Positions 17,325 to 24,728 of a stretch of 64,000 nt of DNA are shown here, piece by piece. The position numbers and the translations under genes are program-made. Numbering within the stretch: position 1 is the first letter of the stretch; each line of letters starts with the position of its first letter. The DNA is taken from positions 1 through 64,000 of the forward strand of contig NZ_BLID01000012.1 in the NCBI RefSeq assembly GCF_009811315.1. The letters are read 5' to 3'. The stretch comes from Vibrio atypicus (lineage in GTDB: Bacteria; Pseudomonadota; Gammaproteobacteria; Enterobacterales; Vibrionaceae). Under the pieces are notes generated by a model, which saw only the letters and a list, made by a program, of their open reading frames with translations, was not told where the DNA came from and searched no databases.

Positions 17325-18743
17325 ATGAGTCAGGATAAAATCGATATCAAAGATGTGACTCCTAAAACCTTTAACCCTAAAACCCACAAAACCAAGGGCG
17401 ATAGGTTTAACCCAAGCAACCGAATTTACGTCCGAGAAAGCAAAGGCACCTTCCAAACTCTTCGTCGCTACGGCGGTTGGTTTTTGTTGCTGCTGTTTGC
17501 TTTAGTACCGTGGATCCCTTACGGCGATCGCCAAGCGATCTTGCTCGATATAGGTAACCAACAGTTTAACTTCATCGGTACCACGCTTTACCCTCAAGAT
17601 CTGACCCTATTAGCGCTGCTATTTATGATCGCAGCATTTGGCCTATTCTTTTTAACCACCTTTTTAGGCCGGGTCTGGTGTGGTTATCTCTGCCCACAAA
17701 CCGTTTGGACATTCATGTACATTTGGTTTGAAGAGAAACTAGAAGGCAGTGCCAATAAACGTCGTAAACAAGACTCAAACAAAATTACGCCAAACCTCGC
17801 CATGCGCAAAGCCGCTAAACATGCGGCTTGGATTGGGATTGCACTGGCTACCGGTCTCACCTTTGTTGGCTATTTTGTACCGGTAAAAGAATTAGTGGTT
17901 GGCTTCTTTACCTTTGATGCCGACTTTTGGCCAGTATTCTGGGTTCTGTTCTTTGCAGGCTGTACCTATGCGAACGCAGGTTGGATGCGCTCTATTGTTT
18001 GTATTCACATGTGTCCTTATGCTCGCTTCCAATCAGCGATGTTTGATAAAGACACCTTCATCGTTGGCTATAACACAGAGCGCGGTGAGTCTCGTGGCCC
18101 TCGCTCTCGTAAAGCCGATCCAAAAGCCCTTGGATTAGGTGACTGTATTGACTGTGATTTATGTGTGCAGGTATGCCCAACCGGTATCGATATTCGCGAT
18201 GGCCTACAATACGAATGTATTAACTGTGGTGCTTGTATCGATGCATGTGACAAAACCATGGATCGTATGGGCTATGAGAAAGGCCTTATCAGCTATACCA
18301 CAGAACATCGCCTGTCCGGTAAACACACAAAGGTCATGCGACCAAAACTGCTCGGCTACGGTGCTGTGTTACTAGTGATGATTGGTCTCTTCTTCGCTCA
18401 GATCGCCGCCGTTGACCCTGCAGGTTTAAGCGTACTAAGAGATAGAAACCAGCTATTTAGAGAGAACAGCGCTGGTGAGATTGAAAACACTTACACCCTT
18501 AAGGTCATCAATAAGACTCAACAAGAGCAGAAGTACACGCTTGATGTAAAAGGGCTTACCGACGTTTCCTGGTACGGTAAACAGACTATTCAAGTTGCAC
18601 CGGGTGAGGTGATTAACTTACCGATGAGCTTAGGTGTGAACCCTGACAATCTCGACTCTTCAGCTTCGACAATTCAGTTTATACTGTCTGACAGCGAAGA
18701 CTTTACTATTACAGTCGAGAGCCGGTTTATTAAGAAACTTTAG
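17325..18743 (+). CDS. ccoG: Cytochrome c oxidase accessory protein CcoG (RdxA/FixG)
   Basis: CcoG is an inner-membrane 4Fe-4S ferredoxin-type protein that reduces copper during cbb3 oxidase assembly. The 472 residues show N-terminal helices (about 50-70 and 90-115) and the conserved RVWCGYLCPQTVW. Two ferredoxin clusters follow, CIDCDLCVQVCP near 275 and CINCGACIDAC near 297. There is a further membrane helix near 350 and a C-terminal Ig-like domain. Its terminator hairpin was used as the attachment site of the prophage that follows. Confidence 0.95.
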   Translation: MSQDKIDIKDVTPKTFNPKTHKTKGDRFNPSNRIYVRESKGTFQTLRRYGGWFLLLLFALVPWIPYGDRQAILLDIGNQQFNFIGTTLYPQDLTLLALLFMIAAFGLFFLTTFLGRVWCGYLCPQTVWTFMYIWFEEKLEGSANKRRKQDSNKITPNLAMRKAAKHAAWIGIALATGLTFVGYFVPVKELVVGFFTFDADFWPVFWVLFFAGCTYANAGWMRSIVCIHMCPYARFQSAMFDKDTFIVGYNTERGESRGPRSRKADPKALGLGDCIDCDLCVQVCPTGIDIRDGLQYECINCGACIDACDKTMDRMGYEKGLISYTTEHRLSGKHTKVMRPKLLGYGAVLLVMIGLFFAQIAAVDPAGLSVLRDRNQLFRENSAGEIENTYTLKVINKTQQEQKYTLDVKGLTDVSWYGKQTIQVAPGEVINLPMSLGVNPDNLDSSASTIQFILSDSEDFTITVESRFIKKL

Positions 18744-18769
18744 GCGCTTCACTTAATCAATGGAAAAAG

Positions 18770-18785
18770 GCTCAGCAATGAGCCT
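18770..18785. repeat. attL copy of 16-bp direct repeat
   Basis: GCTCAGCAATGAGCCT is identical to 32062-32077. At this end it forms the 3' part of a 7-bp stem with a GCAA tetraloop after ccoG (AGGCTCA/TGAGCCT, preceded by an A tract). The T tract expected of a terminator has been replaced by CTTAAAC. That is what insertion into the ccoG terminator would leave. Confidence 0.85.
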
Positions 18786-18872
18786 CTTAAACATTCTTAA
18801 CCCATTGAAATTGTTAATTTTTAAAAAATCAACGTCCACATAATAACCACACACATCTATTAATGTTGTTAA

Positions 18873-18895
18873 TTGAGGGCACTAAGCCCCCTCAA
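18873..18895. other. Hairpin near attL
   Basis: TTGAGGG pairs with CCCTCAA across a 9-nt loop in the gap between attL and the BLUF-like gene. No T tract follows, so it is not a clear terminator. The rest of this 200-bp gap is AT-rich and probably holds the promoter of the cargo genes, but I could not pick a confident -35/-10 pair. Confidence 0.4.
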
Positions 18896-18998
18896 AGTAT
18901 TTATATAAACACAATTGAGTGCACGCAGTTCAATATGAAATACTTTCGTATTAAGACAGTATTGCCCTAAACTACTCTAAAGGAAGGAGATTGGTTAT

Positions 18999-19322
18999 AT
19001 GGAATTAACGAGACTTGTATACGCGAGTACTACTTCGCAACAATTTGATCTAGACGCCATGGATAAGATTCTTGAATCCTCAAGAAAGCACACCAACATA
19101 AAGGTCATTGAAATGTCTCCAGCTAACAAGAGAATGTTTGGAAGCTGGGACATGGCGTACATACCTATACCTGACCTCCTACTTCCACTGAACCTAACTT
19201 TTATGGGGAGCAAACGCTTTAACCCATACGAACTATCACCTAGTGACATTAATGATTTCTTTTTTCAGTTGTCTACTCAACTACCGAGAGCACATCGCAT
19301 GAACAAAAGCCTATTATGCTAA
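18999..19322 (+). CDS. BLUF-type photoreceptor domain with internal deletion
   Basis: This 107-residue protein matches the two ends of a BLUF (blue light using FAD) domain. LTRLVYAS at the start places Tyr8 where BLUF proteins have the photoactive Tyr. DKILESSRK matches helix 1. IKVIEMSPANKRMFGSWDMAYI matches the late strand carrying the conserved Trp. A C-terminal helical tail resembling that of cyanobacterial BLUF proteins follows. About 40-45 residues between residue 31 and residue 32 are missing, including the ITG...Gln/Leu-Glu-Gly part with the essential Asn and Gln and most flavin contacts. The frame is otherwise clean, with a good AAGGAGA ribosome site. It is the first of three + strand cargo genes near attL. 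It is either a decayed photoreceptor or a repurposed fragment. Confidence 0.72.
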   Translation: MELTRLVYASTTSQQFDLDAMDKILESSRKHTNIKVIEMSPANKRMFGSWDMAYIPIPDLLLPLNLTFMGSKRFNPYELSPSDINDFFFQLSTQLPRAHRMNKSLLC

Positions 19323-19621
19323 TAACGATAGAAATCATATTGCTTTTAACACCTATCATCGCAGTTGGCCTTATTCAGCATTCACTTGTAAAGCTAAAGA
19401 TAGCAAAAATAATGCTAATTTTTGGTGCTTTAGTATTTAGCCTTAGCCTTGCAATTGAATGGTTAGAGGTCATTCTAAACAAAAATTTTTTGGCTGTTGG
19501 CAACTCAATAATTATGGGTAACAACTGGTGGTCCATAATCTTGAAACCACTTACGTTTGTTGTGTACTTACTCGCTTATTCAGAGCTAGACACCACATCA
19601 ACAAAAGAAAACACAGATTAG
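19316..19621 (+). CDS. Three-helix membrane protein, unknown (cargo A)
   Basis: This 101-residue hydrophobic protein has predicted membrane helices at about 2-22, 29-48 and 75-91. The start ATG lies inside the end of the BLUF-like gene (7-bp overlap), so translation is probably coupled. It aligns along its whole length with the next gene: LITIEIILLLTP with LISIELLLVVTP, and WWSIILKPLTFVVYLL with TWHSLFFVPITFILYLV. No family was recognised. The AT-rich composition differs from the late virus genes opposite. Confidence 0.7.
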   Translation: MLITIEIILLLTPIIAVGLIQHSLVKLKIAKIMLIFGALVFSLSLAIEWLEVILNKNFLAVGNSIIMGNNWWSIILKPLTFVVYLLAYSELDTTSTKENTD

Positions 19622-19672
19622 CTTCATAGACTAAGCTCATTGTATAAGATGAACTTTAGGGTGAGTGGAGCT

Positions 19673-19981
19673 ATGAACTATATTCTTATTTCTATCGAGC
19701 TGTTATTGGTTGTGACTCCTCTAATCATTCATTGGGCAATGCTTAACAATCAATTGTCGTTAAACCTATCATTCGCAATTATCACTCTTGGTTTTGGCGT
19801 AATGCTAATCGCTTTATTCGTGAATTTTATTGAAGCGTTTGAGCTGATACACACTAAAAGCTTAGAACCTTCAATTTTCTTCGGTGGTACTTGGCATTCC
19901 CTATTTTTTGTTCCTATTACATTTATCCTATATCTTGTAAAACTAAGTGAGATTTATGAGTTTAAGTTGTCCGACAGCTAA
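19673..19981 (+). CDS. Three-helix membrane protein, paralogue (cargo B)
   Basis: This 102-residue membrane protein has helices at about 2-22, 29-50 and 76-92 and is a clear paralogue of the gene before it. I chose the ATG giving MNYILISIELLL, because it matches the paralogue start and has GGGTGAG upstream; TTG or ATG starts up to 11 codons earlier are possible. The function is unknown. Its place at the edge of a prophage suggests a host-benefit or exclusion role, but nothing in the sequence proves that. Confidence 0.68.
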   Translation: MNYILISIELLLVVTPLIIHWAMLNNQLSLNLSFAIITLGFGVMLIALFVNFIEAFELIHTKSLEPSIFFGGTWHSLFFVPITFILYLVKLSEIYEFKLSDS

Positions 19982-20005
19982 GCGACTAGCTGAGACAGCA
20001 TACCC

Positions 20006-20047
20006 AAACGTCATATGACGAAGACAATGACGTTTATAATGACGTTT
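20006..20047. repeat. ATGACGTTT repeats between convergent operons
   Basis: Two tandem 12-mers (ACAATGACGTTT and ATAATGACGTTT, 20024-20047) follow an inverted AAACGTCAT (20006-20014) that is itself part of a perfect CGTCATATGACG palindrome (20009-20020). They lie between the ends of the cargo and late operons. They may be a protein-binding array or part of the cargo transcript end. Confidence 0.55.
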
Positions 20048-20061
20048 TCTTTGAGACAAAC

Positions 20062-20090
20062 AAAAAGCCCACTGCAGTCAGTGGGCTTTT
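20062..20090. terminator. Bidirectional terminator at end of the late operon
   Basis: GCCCACTG pairs with CAGTGGGC (8 bp, CAGT loop) and has A tracts before and T tracts after on both strands. It ends the leftward viral late operon and could also stop the rightward cargo transcript. Confidence 0.92.
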
Positions 20091-20094
20091 CTCA

Positions 20095-20214
20095 TTAAAA
20101 CACTTTGGTTTCGAGCCGAATTAGGCGGTTATTGTGTCGCCAGAAGATAGCGACGATAACCAACATGGAGGGCGGCAAGCCCATTGAGGTGAGGTATTGC
20201 AGCAACTCAACCAT
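20095..20214 (-). CDS. 39-residue single-helix membrane protein
   Basis: The short ORF begins MVELLQYLTSMGLPPSM, has one membrane helix (about 12-26) and a basic tail (WRHNNRLIRLE). It starts 3 bp after the stop of the preceding small gene and is the last gene before the late terminator. Its size and place fit a holin or lysis accessory protein, but no homologue is recognised. Confidence 0.6.
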   Translation of the reverse strand: MVELLQYLTSMGLPPSMLVIVAIFWRHNNRLIRLETKVF

Positions 20215-20216
20215 GA

Positions 20217-20426
20217 TTACTTGAACTCGTTACGCAGGGTTTCCCATAGGCCAAGCGCAACCGGAACGAATGTACCAATCAGCCCACCAAAGCTCACGCC
20301 TGTTTCTGATACTGACGCAGTGACTAATTCAGGATGACCTACCGCAGCCGCGGCACTGGCCGCAAGCAATGCTACGCCTTTGTAAGTGGACGGCTGCTTA
20401 ACGAGGTTCTTCAGATACTTTTTCAT
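20217..20426 (-). CDS. Small membrane protein, holin-like
   Basis: This 69-residue protein has two hydrophobic stretches (about 17-32 and 45-60) with basic N-terminal residues (MKKYLKNLVKQ) and a charged tail. Its ATG overlaps the previous stop (ATGA). The layout and its location next to the muralytic gene suggest a holin. It could equally be a virion membrane protein. Confidence 0.68.
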   Translation of the reverse strand: MKKYLKNLVKQPSTYKGVALLAASAAAAVGHPELVTASVSETGVSFGGLIGTFVPVALGLWETLRNEFK

Positions 20427-20521
20427 AATAGTTTGTTTTCCTTTAAGAACTTAAGGGCGTAAGCGCTGATGATTGCGCCCAGCACCACGACCATGATTTT
20501 TTTTGCATCTTGTTTGCTCAT
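20423..20521 (-). CDS. 32-residue single-helix membrane protein
   Basis: The tiny ORF (MSKQDAKKIMVVVLGAIISA start) has one helix and basic flanks. It is joined by ATGA overlaps both to the muralytic gene upstream and to the 69-residue gene downstream. The double coupling argues strongly that it is translated. It may be a lysis peptide or an internal-membrane virion protein. Confidence 0.65.
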   Translation of the reverse strand: MSKQDAKKIMVVVLGAIISAYALKFLKENKLL

Positions 20522-21048
20522 GCCATTGCGACCCCTTTCTGAGCCTGCTCTAGCGAGTAGTGACGGCCGACTTCCATAATCGACATGGAGTGAATCAGGC
20601 GCGCCAGCGTGTTATCGCTTCGCAGGTCAATCGGCGCGTCAGGGCTAATACCGACACGCTTTGCCACAAACTCCGCGTAATGGTCGGACGCGTTCTCATG
20701 GCTGGGTGCAAACTTATGGATAAGCTCACGGATACTCTCTAGGCCGTAGCGGCCTTGGTAGGTATCACGCAGCAATTTAGCGCCCGCACGAAAGCCATAT
20801 TCCGGTGCTTGGAACGTCTCAAAACGCTTGTCCACCGATGGCGTGACTTTGCCGAGCCAGTTGTTATTTACATTGCTCTCGATGTTGAGCGGGTTATTCG
20901 CTCGAACGCCGCGAGGCTTACTAATGGAATTAACCACGGTTGTTACCTCTTGAGTAATCGTTGTTAGGACTTCATTTCCGCTCTTGGTGCGGGTGACGTA
21001 CAACGCGCCACCCGCGACCAACAGACCAAACGCAATTAGGCCTCTCAC
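20518..21048 (-). CDS. Membrane-anchored peptidoglycan-degrading virion protein
   Basis: This 176-residue protein has an N-terminal membrane helix (about 2-19) followed by a lysozyme/transglycosylase-like domain. The domain has the NNPLNI motif near residue 52, F-x-x-F-x-x-P-x-x-GFRAG near 79-89 and a KFAPSHENASDHYAEFV segment near 113. Similar domains occur in phage structural proteins that drill through peptidoglycan at entry and in endolysins. It overlaps the preceding gene by ATGA. It may serve entry, lysis or both. Confidence 0.75.
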   Translation of the reverse strand: MRGLIAFGLLVAGGALYVTRTKSGNEVLTTITQEVTTVVNSISKPRGVRANNPLNIESNVNNNWLGKVTPSVDKRFETFQAPEYGFRAGAKLLRDTYQGRYGLESIRELIHKFAPSHENASDHYAEFVAKRVGISPDAPIDLRSDNTLARLIHSMSIMEVGRHYSLEQAQKGVAMA

Positions 21049-21872
21049 ATCGGCACCACATCTTCGACAACCTTGTCGACCACATTCATATTCATAATGG
21101 TGAGACAGAACGGGTCAGCTTCTCGGTTAGTGATAGGTGGGCGATTGAGCTCTATCGCGTCTTTTTTCCACATCAGCTTTTCTGAGTATTCAGGGAAGGT
21201 GAACCCCGCACGACTCCAATCAAGCGCACACGCCAAACGCGGATTGTTGAATGTAAAATTCAGCGCTTCGTCGGTCAGCTCGCGAAAGCCGAGAGGCAGA
21301 TAAATCGCCTTGGTGTAGTTAGCTGTAAGAATCAGCACGTTATCGCGGTCACGAGTCACCGTGAGCGGAACATGAAGCGCCGCAAAAGAAATCTCCGGCT
21401 CAGAATCCACATCAAAGCCAATTTCCATCGTCAGACCACCCCACTTATCAAGGTTTTCGAACCCTTCTGAGTTCAAGGCAATCTCATAGCGAATATTGAC
21501 GTTAACAATCAGCTCGATTTCTTTGTCTTGATGCCCTGCAGGGTCAGCAAAGATAGGGTCTGAAATGTAGCTTGGTATAAGCTCTCGGTAATGAATCGGT
21601 GTATTACCCTTGCGGTTACGTAATGAGCGAACGTCTTTACGCATGTAATAATCACTGTCGTCATCATTTTTCTTTTCAAGGATTTCATCAGGGTACTTGA
21701 TAGGCTCAAGCGCAAACGTCATCGGCTTAAAGATACGCTCACTCTCGCTATTGCTGCCGCCAGAGCCTTGTCCCAAAGACAAAACGTATTCAGTTAGGCG
21801 CTCGACTTTGTTAACCGAGCTACCCTCACCAATAATGGCGCGGATTTGCTCAGTCAGTAGGTTTTTGTTCAT
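21045..21872 (-). CDS. Probable minor capsid or vertex protein (275 aa)
   Basis: This soluble, acidic 275-residue protein has an N-terminal helical stretch (LLTEQIRAIIGEG), a Gly/Ser linker near residues 36-41 and a beta-rich remainder. No family motif is certain. Its size, its place in the structural operon after the capsid gene and the lack of membrane segments make a vertex or spike component the best guess (the PM2 spike P1 is 335 residues). It overlaps its upstream neighbour by 23 bp. Confidence 0.6.
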   Translation of the reverse strand: MNKNLLTEQIRAIIGEGSSVNKVERLTEYVLSLGQGSGGSNSESERIFKPMTFALEPIKYPDEILEKKNDDDSDYYMRKDVRSLRNRKGNTPIHYRELIPSYISDPIFADPAGHQDKEIELIVNVNIRYEIALNSEGFENLDKWGGLTMEIGFDVDSEPEISFAALHVPLTVTRDRDNVLILTANYTKAIYLPLGFRELTDEALNFTFNNPRLACALDWSRAGFTFPEYSEKLMWKKDAIELNRPPITNREADPFCLTIMNMNVVDKVVEDVVPM

Positions 21873-22461
21873 CGTGACACTCCAAGATAAGTACGCGGTC
21901 AGTCTCAGCGCCTGTCAGCTCAATCGCTGCCGTGGATTCGATTTCAATGGTCTCGCCCTTATAGAGCGGGTAATTGCCATTGAGTTGAATCGCACCTTTG
22001 TTCCAGTTCGGCGTGCGAATGGTGATTTTCTTACGCGTTGGGTTTTCTGGAATGGTTGAAGGCATACCCAGATTTTTAGTCGTGATGGCATTGGCTACCG
22101 CGAGGCTTGCCTGAACCTTTGAGCCTTCCGCAAGACTGACAACTTGGTCAGGCGCAAAGCTGATGGTTTGGTCAGGTGCAATCTCTACAGGCGGCATCTT
22201 ATCCACCGCTACGCGTTGGCCATCTGACGGCGGCTGAAAGTCACCCTTACCAAATTCGATATCAATGGTTTGCGAGGCTGACGAATGCAGCAGCACACGG
22301 CCAAGCAGCTCATTGTTTTTAATCACCGCACCTTGTGGAATCGTCACGCGCTCACCGGAGGAGGTTTCCATCAAGATAGGCTCAGCGGCATAGCGCAGCC
22401 AAAGCCAAGTACCGGAGATGGTCACCGGATACGGCTGATTTTCTTGCAAGGTAAATTTCAT
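21850..22461 (-). CDS. Probable structural protein with jelly-roll-like N terminus (203 aa)
   Basis: The N-terminal half (WLWLRYAAEPILMET, IPQGAVIKNNELLGRVLLHS, DIEFGKGDF) has the beta-strand pattern seen in several viral capsid-associated beta-barrel proteins. The C-terminal half is a second beta-rich segment. There is no membrane helix. Together with the next gene it is a candidate penton/spike pair. The start overlaps the previous stop by 4 bp. Confidence 0.6.
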   Translation of the reverse strand: MKFTLQENQPYPVTISGTWLWLRYAAEPILMETSSGERVTIPQGAVIKNNELLGRVLLHSSASQTIDIEFGKGDFQPPSDGQRVAVDKMPPVEIAPDQTISFAPDQVVSLAEGSKVQASLAVANAITTKNLGMPSTIPENPTRKKITIRTPNWNKGAIQLNGNYPLYKGETIEIESTAAIELTGAETDRVLILECHDEQKPTD

Positions 22462-22892
22462 CGTTTCTTCAGCGCCATCATGGCCACCGCTCCCAGAATC
22501 AAGGCAATCACAACCAACATGATGATTTGCTCTTTGCGCGTCTCACTTTGGCCGTTGTCTTGTTTGAATTTCGCTAGCTCCATGACGGAATCTAGACTTT
22601 GTTTGTTTTGCTCCGCTTGGTTACCCGCGAGCCCTGCCAACATTTGCAAGTTCTCCGAGTTCGCCGAGCTCATATCGTCTAAGGCATCACCCGCAAACGA
22701 CAGCGAGCCATTCATTGCGCTTTCCGCAAATAGCAGGCTTTTTTCAATCGCGCCGTGGTCGGTGGCTGTGACATTAATGGTCGATTCAGACACGCCACTG
22801 ATGGCCGTGCCGAGGTTGTTACCAGAAATGGCGTTTTGACCACTGACGTTACTGGTTGAAGTGATGTTCTTAGAGCTGGATTTACCACCCAT
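22458..22892 (-). CDS. C-terminally anchored virion protein (144 aa)
   Basis: The first 45 residues are Ser/Asn/Gly-rich, the middle (about 45-110) is helical and coiled-coil-like, and a single membrane helix (about 122-140) ends in LKKR. The orientation suggests a stalk reaching from the virion membrane toward the capsid, or the reverse. No homologue is recognised. Confidence 0.66.
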   Translation of the reverse strand: MGGKSSSKNITSTSNVSGQNAISGNNLGTAISGVSESTINVTATDHGAIEKSLLFAESAMNGSLSFAGDALDDMSSANSENLQMLAGLAGNQAEQNKQSLDSVMELAKFKQDNGQSETRKEQIIMLVVIALILGAVAMMALKKR

Positions 22893-22894
22893 AA

Positions 22895-23266
22895 TTACAC
22901 TCTCATCGTTAGGTGCGTGGTTTGGGTTAATGGCTTCTCAGTGGTATTCAGGCGACGAACCAAGCGCGCCAACGCAGGAAAATACGTCTCAGCGGAAATA
23001 CTCTTAAGCCCCGCTGTTTTCACATACTCGGTCAGCTCTTGAATGCCTTTGATAACGCCACAACCGGACACGCCCCACAGGTAATAGCTCTCGTTGATGA
23101 TTTGTCCGGCCACCGTGATGCTGTAGCCCTCACCCGTTAATTGATAGAGGCTCACGCGCCCTGTCTGGACTTCGGCTTTTAGCTCCTCAAAGTCCTGCGG
23201 ACAGGCACGAAAGGCCACTTTTAAACGGGCTAAGGCTTCGGGGCATTCAGTGACGCAGACAATCAT
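22895..23266 (-). CDS. Small soluble protein, unknown (123 aa)
   Basis: This compact alpha/beta protein without membrane segments lies inside the structural operon. The centre (YLWGVSGCGVIKGIQELTEY) is reminiscent of a small catalytic or acetyltransferase-like fold, but that is weak. It begins with an ATGA overlap to the preceding gene. No function is assigned. Confidence 0.6.
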   Translation of the reverse strand: MIVCVTECPEALARLKVAFRACPQDFEELKAEVQTGRVSLYQLTGEGYSITVAGQIINESYYLWGVSGCGVIKGIQELTEYVKTAGLKSISAETYFPALARLVRRLNTTEKPLTQTTHLTMRV

Positions 23267-23469
23267 TTTTTACGCAGCACCAGAAAAGCTAGAACGATGA
23301 CCACCGCCGCAATCAACCAAGGGCTAACCCCTTTCGGGCTTCCCATGTTGATTGAGCCAATGCTTTGGCCGCTGTTATTGGTACTGGTCGCCGTCGATGG
23401 CCCCGCTTGACCACCACTGATAGGCATCGAGCCGCTATTGGTTAAGCCGCCGCCTAGCATCGGAATCAT
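23263..23469 (-). CDS. Gly/Ser-rich protein with C-terminal membrane helix (68 aa)
   Basis: A low-complexity Gly/Ser/Thr/Asn N-terminal part is followed by one helix (about 50-65) ending RKK. It is coupled by ATGA to the 44-residue gene before it. This layout recurs in several products of the operon and fits an internal-membrane virion protein. Confidence 0.65.
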   Translation of the reverse strand: MIPMLGGGLTNSGSMPISGGQAGPSTATSTNNSGQSIGSINMGSPKGVSPWLIAAVVIVLAFLVLRKK

Positions 23470-23600
23470 AGTTTCCCCTTAAGGAGCACATAGCCCACTA
23501 CCAACAAGGTCAGCAGCATAATGAGTTTGCTAGAGCCCTCAGAGAGCTGAAAACCCACAATGCCACCGCCCACAAAGACCAACGGAATCAGTAAAGGCAT
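23466..23600 (-). CDS. 44-residue double-helix membrane protein
   Basis: The ORF begins MPLLIPLVFVGGGIVGF and has a second hydrophobic stretch (LIMLLTLLVVGYVLL) ending KGKL. Its ATG shares one base with the preceding stop (TAATG) and its stop overlaps the next ATG. Coupling on both sides supports translation. It is similar in size to the smallest PM2 membrane proteins. Confidence 0.65.
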   Translation of the reverse strand: MPLLIPLVFVGGGIVGFQLSEGSSKLIMLLTLLVVGYVLLKGKL

Positions 23601-23884
23601 TACTTCTTCCCCTTCATCAGCATCATGGCGAGCATAAGCAGCACAAGCGCACCGACACCCATTACGATGTAAGTCGTATTCATGCCGCCTTGGGTGCTCA
23701 CCAGAGGGCGACCGTCTGCGGTCTGCCCTTCTACTTGATGTGGTCGCGCCGCGTCTGGATTGCTCGCGGTTTGCTTGTTGGCGATGTCGTTTTCAGCGAC
23801 ACCTTTAACCCAAGTGCTTCCCGCATCAGAGACAGCATCAACGAGCTCGCCGCCTGCCTCACTGATTGCATCTAACCAACTCAT
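23600..23884 (-). CDS. C-terminally anchored virion protein (94 aa)
   Basis: An amphipathic N-terminal region (SWLDAISEAGGELVDAVSD) and a polar linker precede one membrane helix (about 71-89) ending MKGKK. The start has GGAGTCGCT upstream and follows the capsid gene by 8 bp. It is probably a virion membrane component. Confidence 0.68.
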   Translation of the reverse strand: MSWLDAISEAGGELVDAVSDAGSTWVKGVAENDIANKQTASNPDAARPHQVEGQTADGRPLVSTQGGMNTTYIVMGVGALVLLMLAMMLMKGKK

Positions 23885-23892
23885 AGCGACTC

Positions 23893-24717
23893 CTATTGAC
23901 CGTTAACGACAGCCACTTGCTCGATGGCTTCCACAATCAATGGCACGCTACCGCTTGAGGTCTTCTCAAGCTCAAATTGCAGTGAGCGCACCGCTTGAGT
24001 CTTCAACTTGCCTTCCGTACCAAAGCCAGTACGGATGAAATCAAGCGAGAACCAACCGCTGTTTTGCTCAAGCCCCATCGACGCCAAGTCAAAGATGTTG
24101 TCGGCCTTGTTCACGTTCATTTCTTCGCGATCATCACGAATCACACGAACGCGTTCAATCGTGTCGTCTTTGAAGTGAATACGGTTGATGTTTAGGTATG
24201 GCGAGCGCTCCGCCCAATCAAACGGAGTACGGCCAGAGGCTGACGCAAACCAAGTGAGTGAGAAGATACGAGGCATAAACAGACGCTGAGATTGCGCTTC
24301 CGTGATATGAGCGCGAGCACGAATCGACGGCGCGCTGCCGCTTTTCGCTTTTAGCTGGATGTAGACGAACCAGATTTCACCTGGCAACGTCACCAGCTCA
24401 CCCTGACGCACACCAATTTTGGTACGCATGGTTAAGTCGCTAAACGAAATCACATAGCGGCCTTTTTGGGTGTAGTTTTGGCGGTGCTCTTGCAAATCCA
24501 CCATGTCTTGACCAGACAGTGAGACAATCTCTTTACCGTTGTGAGTGATGCGCACGCGCTCAATATCAGACGGGTTTTCGATGTCCGTGACCAGCTCAAG
24601 GTTTTGGTAGGTTGGACCCGACACCAAGCGCAAAGTAGCTTGGTTACCCCAAGCGACACCCTCAACAGGGTCTAGCTCTTTAGGGCGCGGGTTAAATAGC
24701 GTTTGAAGTGCTTCCAT
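23893..24717 (-). CDS. Major capsid protein, PM2 P2-like double jelly roll
   Basis: The 274-residue length is close to the 269 of PM2 P2. The closest local resemblance is in the second barrel, where DDREEMNVNKADNIFDLASM and the SLDFIRTG strand parallel the P2 segment containing KADN and TIDFMLEG. Two beta-rich halves (about 15-130 and 140-274) agree with a double-jelly-roll protein. A good AAGGAGAACGA ribosome site precedes it. It sits second in the late operon, as expected for the most abundant product. The assignment rests on remembered sequence similarity and gene context. Confidence 0.82.
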   Translation of the reverse strand: MEALQTLFNPRPKELDPVEGVAWGNQATLRLVSGPTYQNLELVTDIENPSDIERVRITHNGKEIVSLSGQDMVDLQEHRQNYTQKGRYVISFSDLTMRTKIGVRQGELVTLPGEIWFVYIQLKAKSGSAPSIRARAHITEAQSQRLFMPRIFSLTWFASASGRTPFDWAERSPYLNINRIHFKDDTIERVRVIRDDREEMNVNKADNIFDLASMGLEQNSGWFSLDFIRTGFGTEGKLKTQAVRSLQFELEKTSSGSVPLIVEAIEQVAVVNGQ

Positions 24718-24728
24718 TGTCGTTCTCC

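Noticed and set aside
18770..18785. tRNA or tmRNA attachment site
   Set aside because: The repeat folds as a terminator hairpin after ccoG and no tRNA cloverleaf is present at either end.
18999..19322. Frameshift instead of deletion in the BLUF-like gene
   Set aside because: The missing middle is not found in any other frame nearby, and both halves are in one frame; an internal deletion explains it better.
22285..22839. 184-codon + strand frame over prophage structural genes
   Set aside because: It runs opposite coupled late genes, crosses their boundaries and has no ribosome site; judged a composition shadow.
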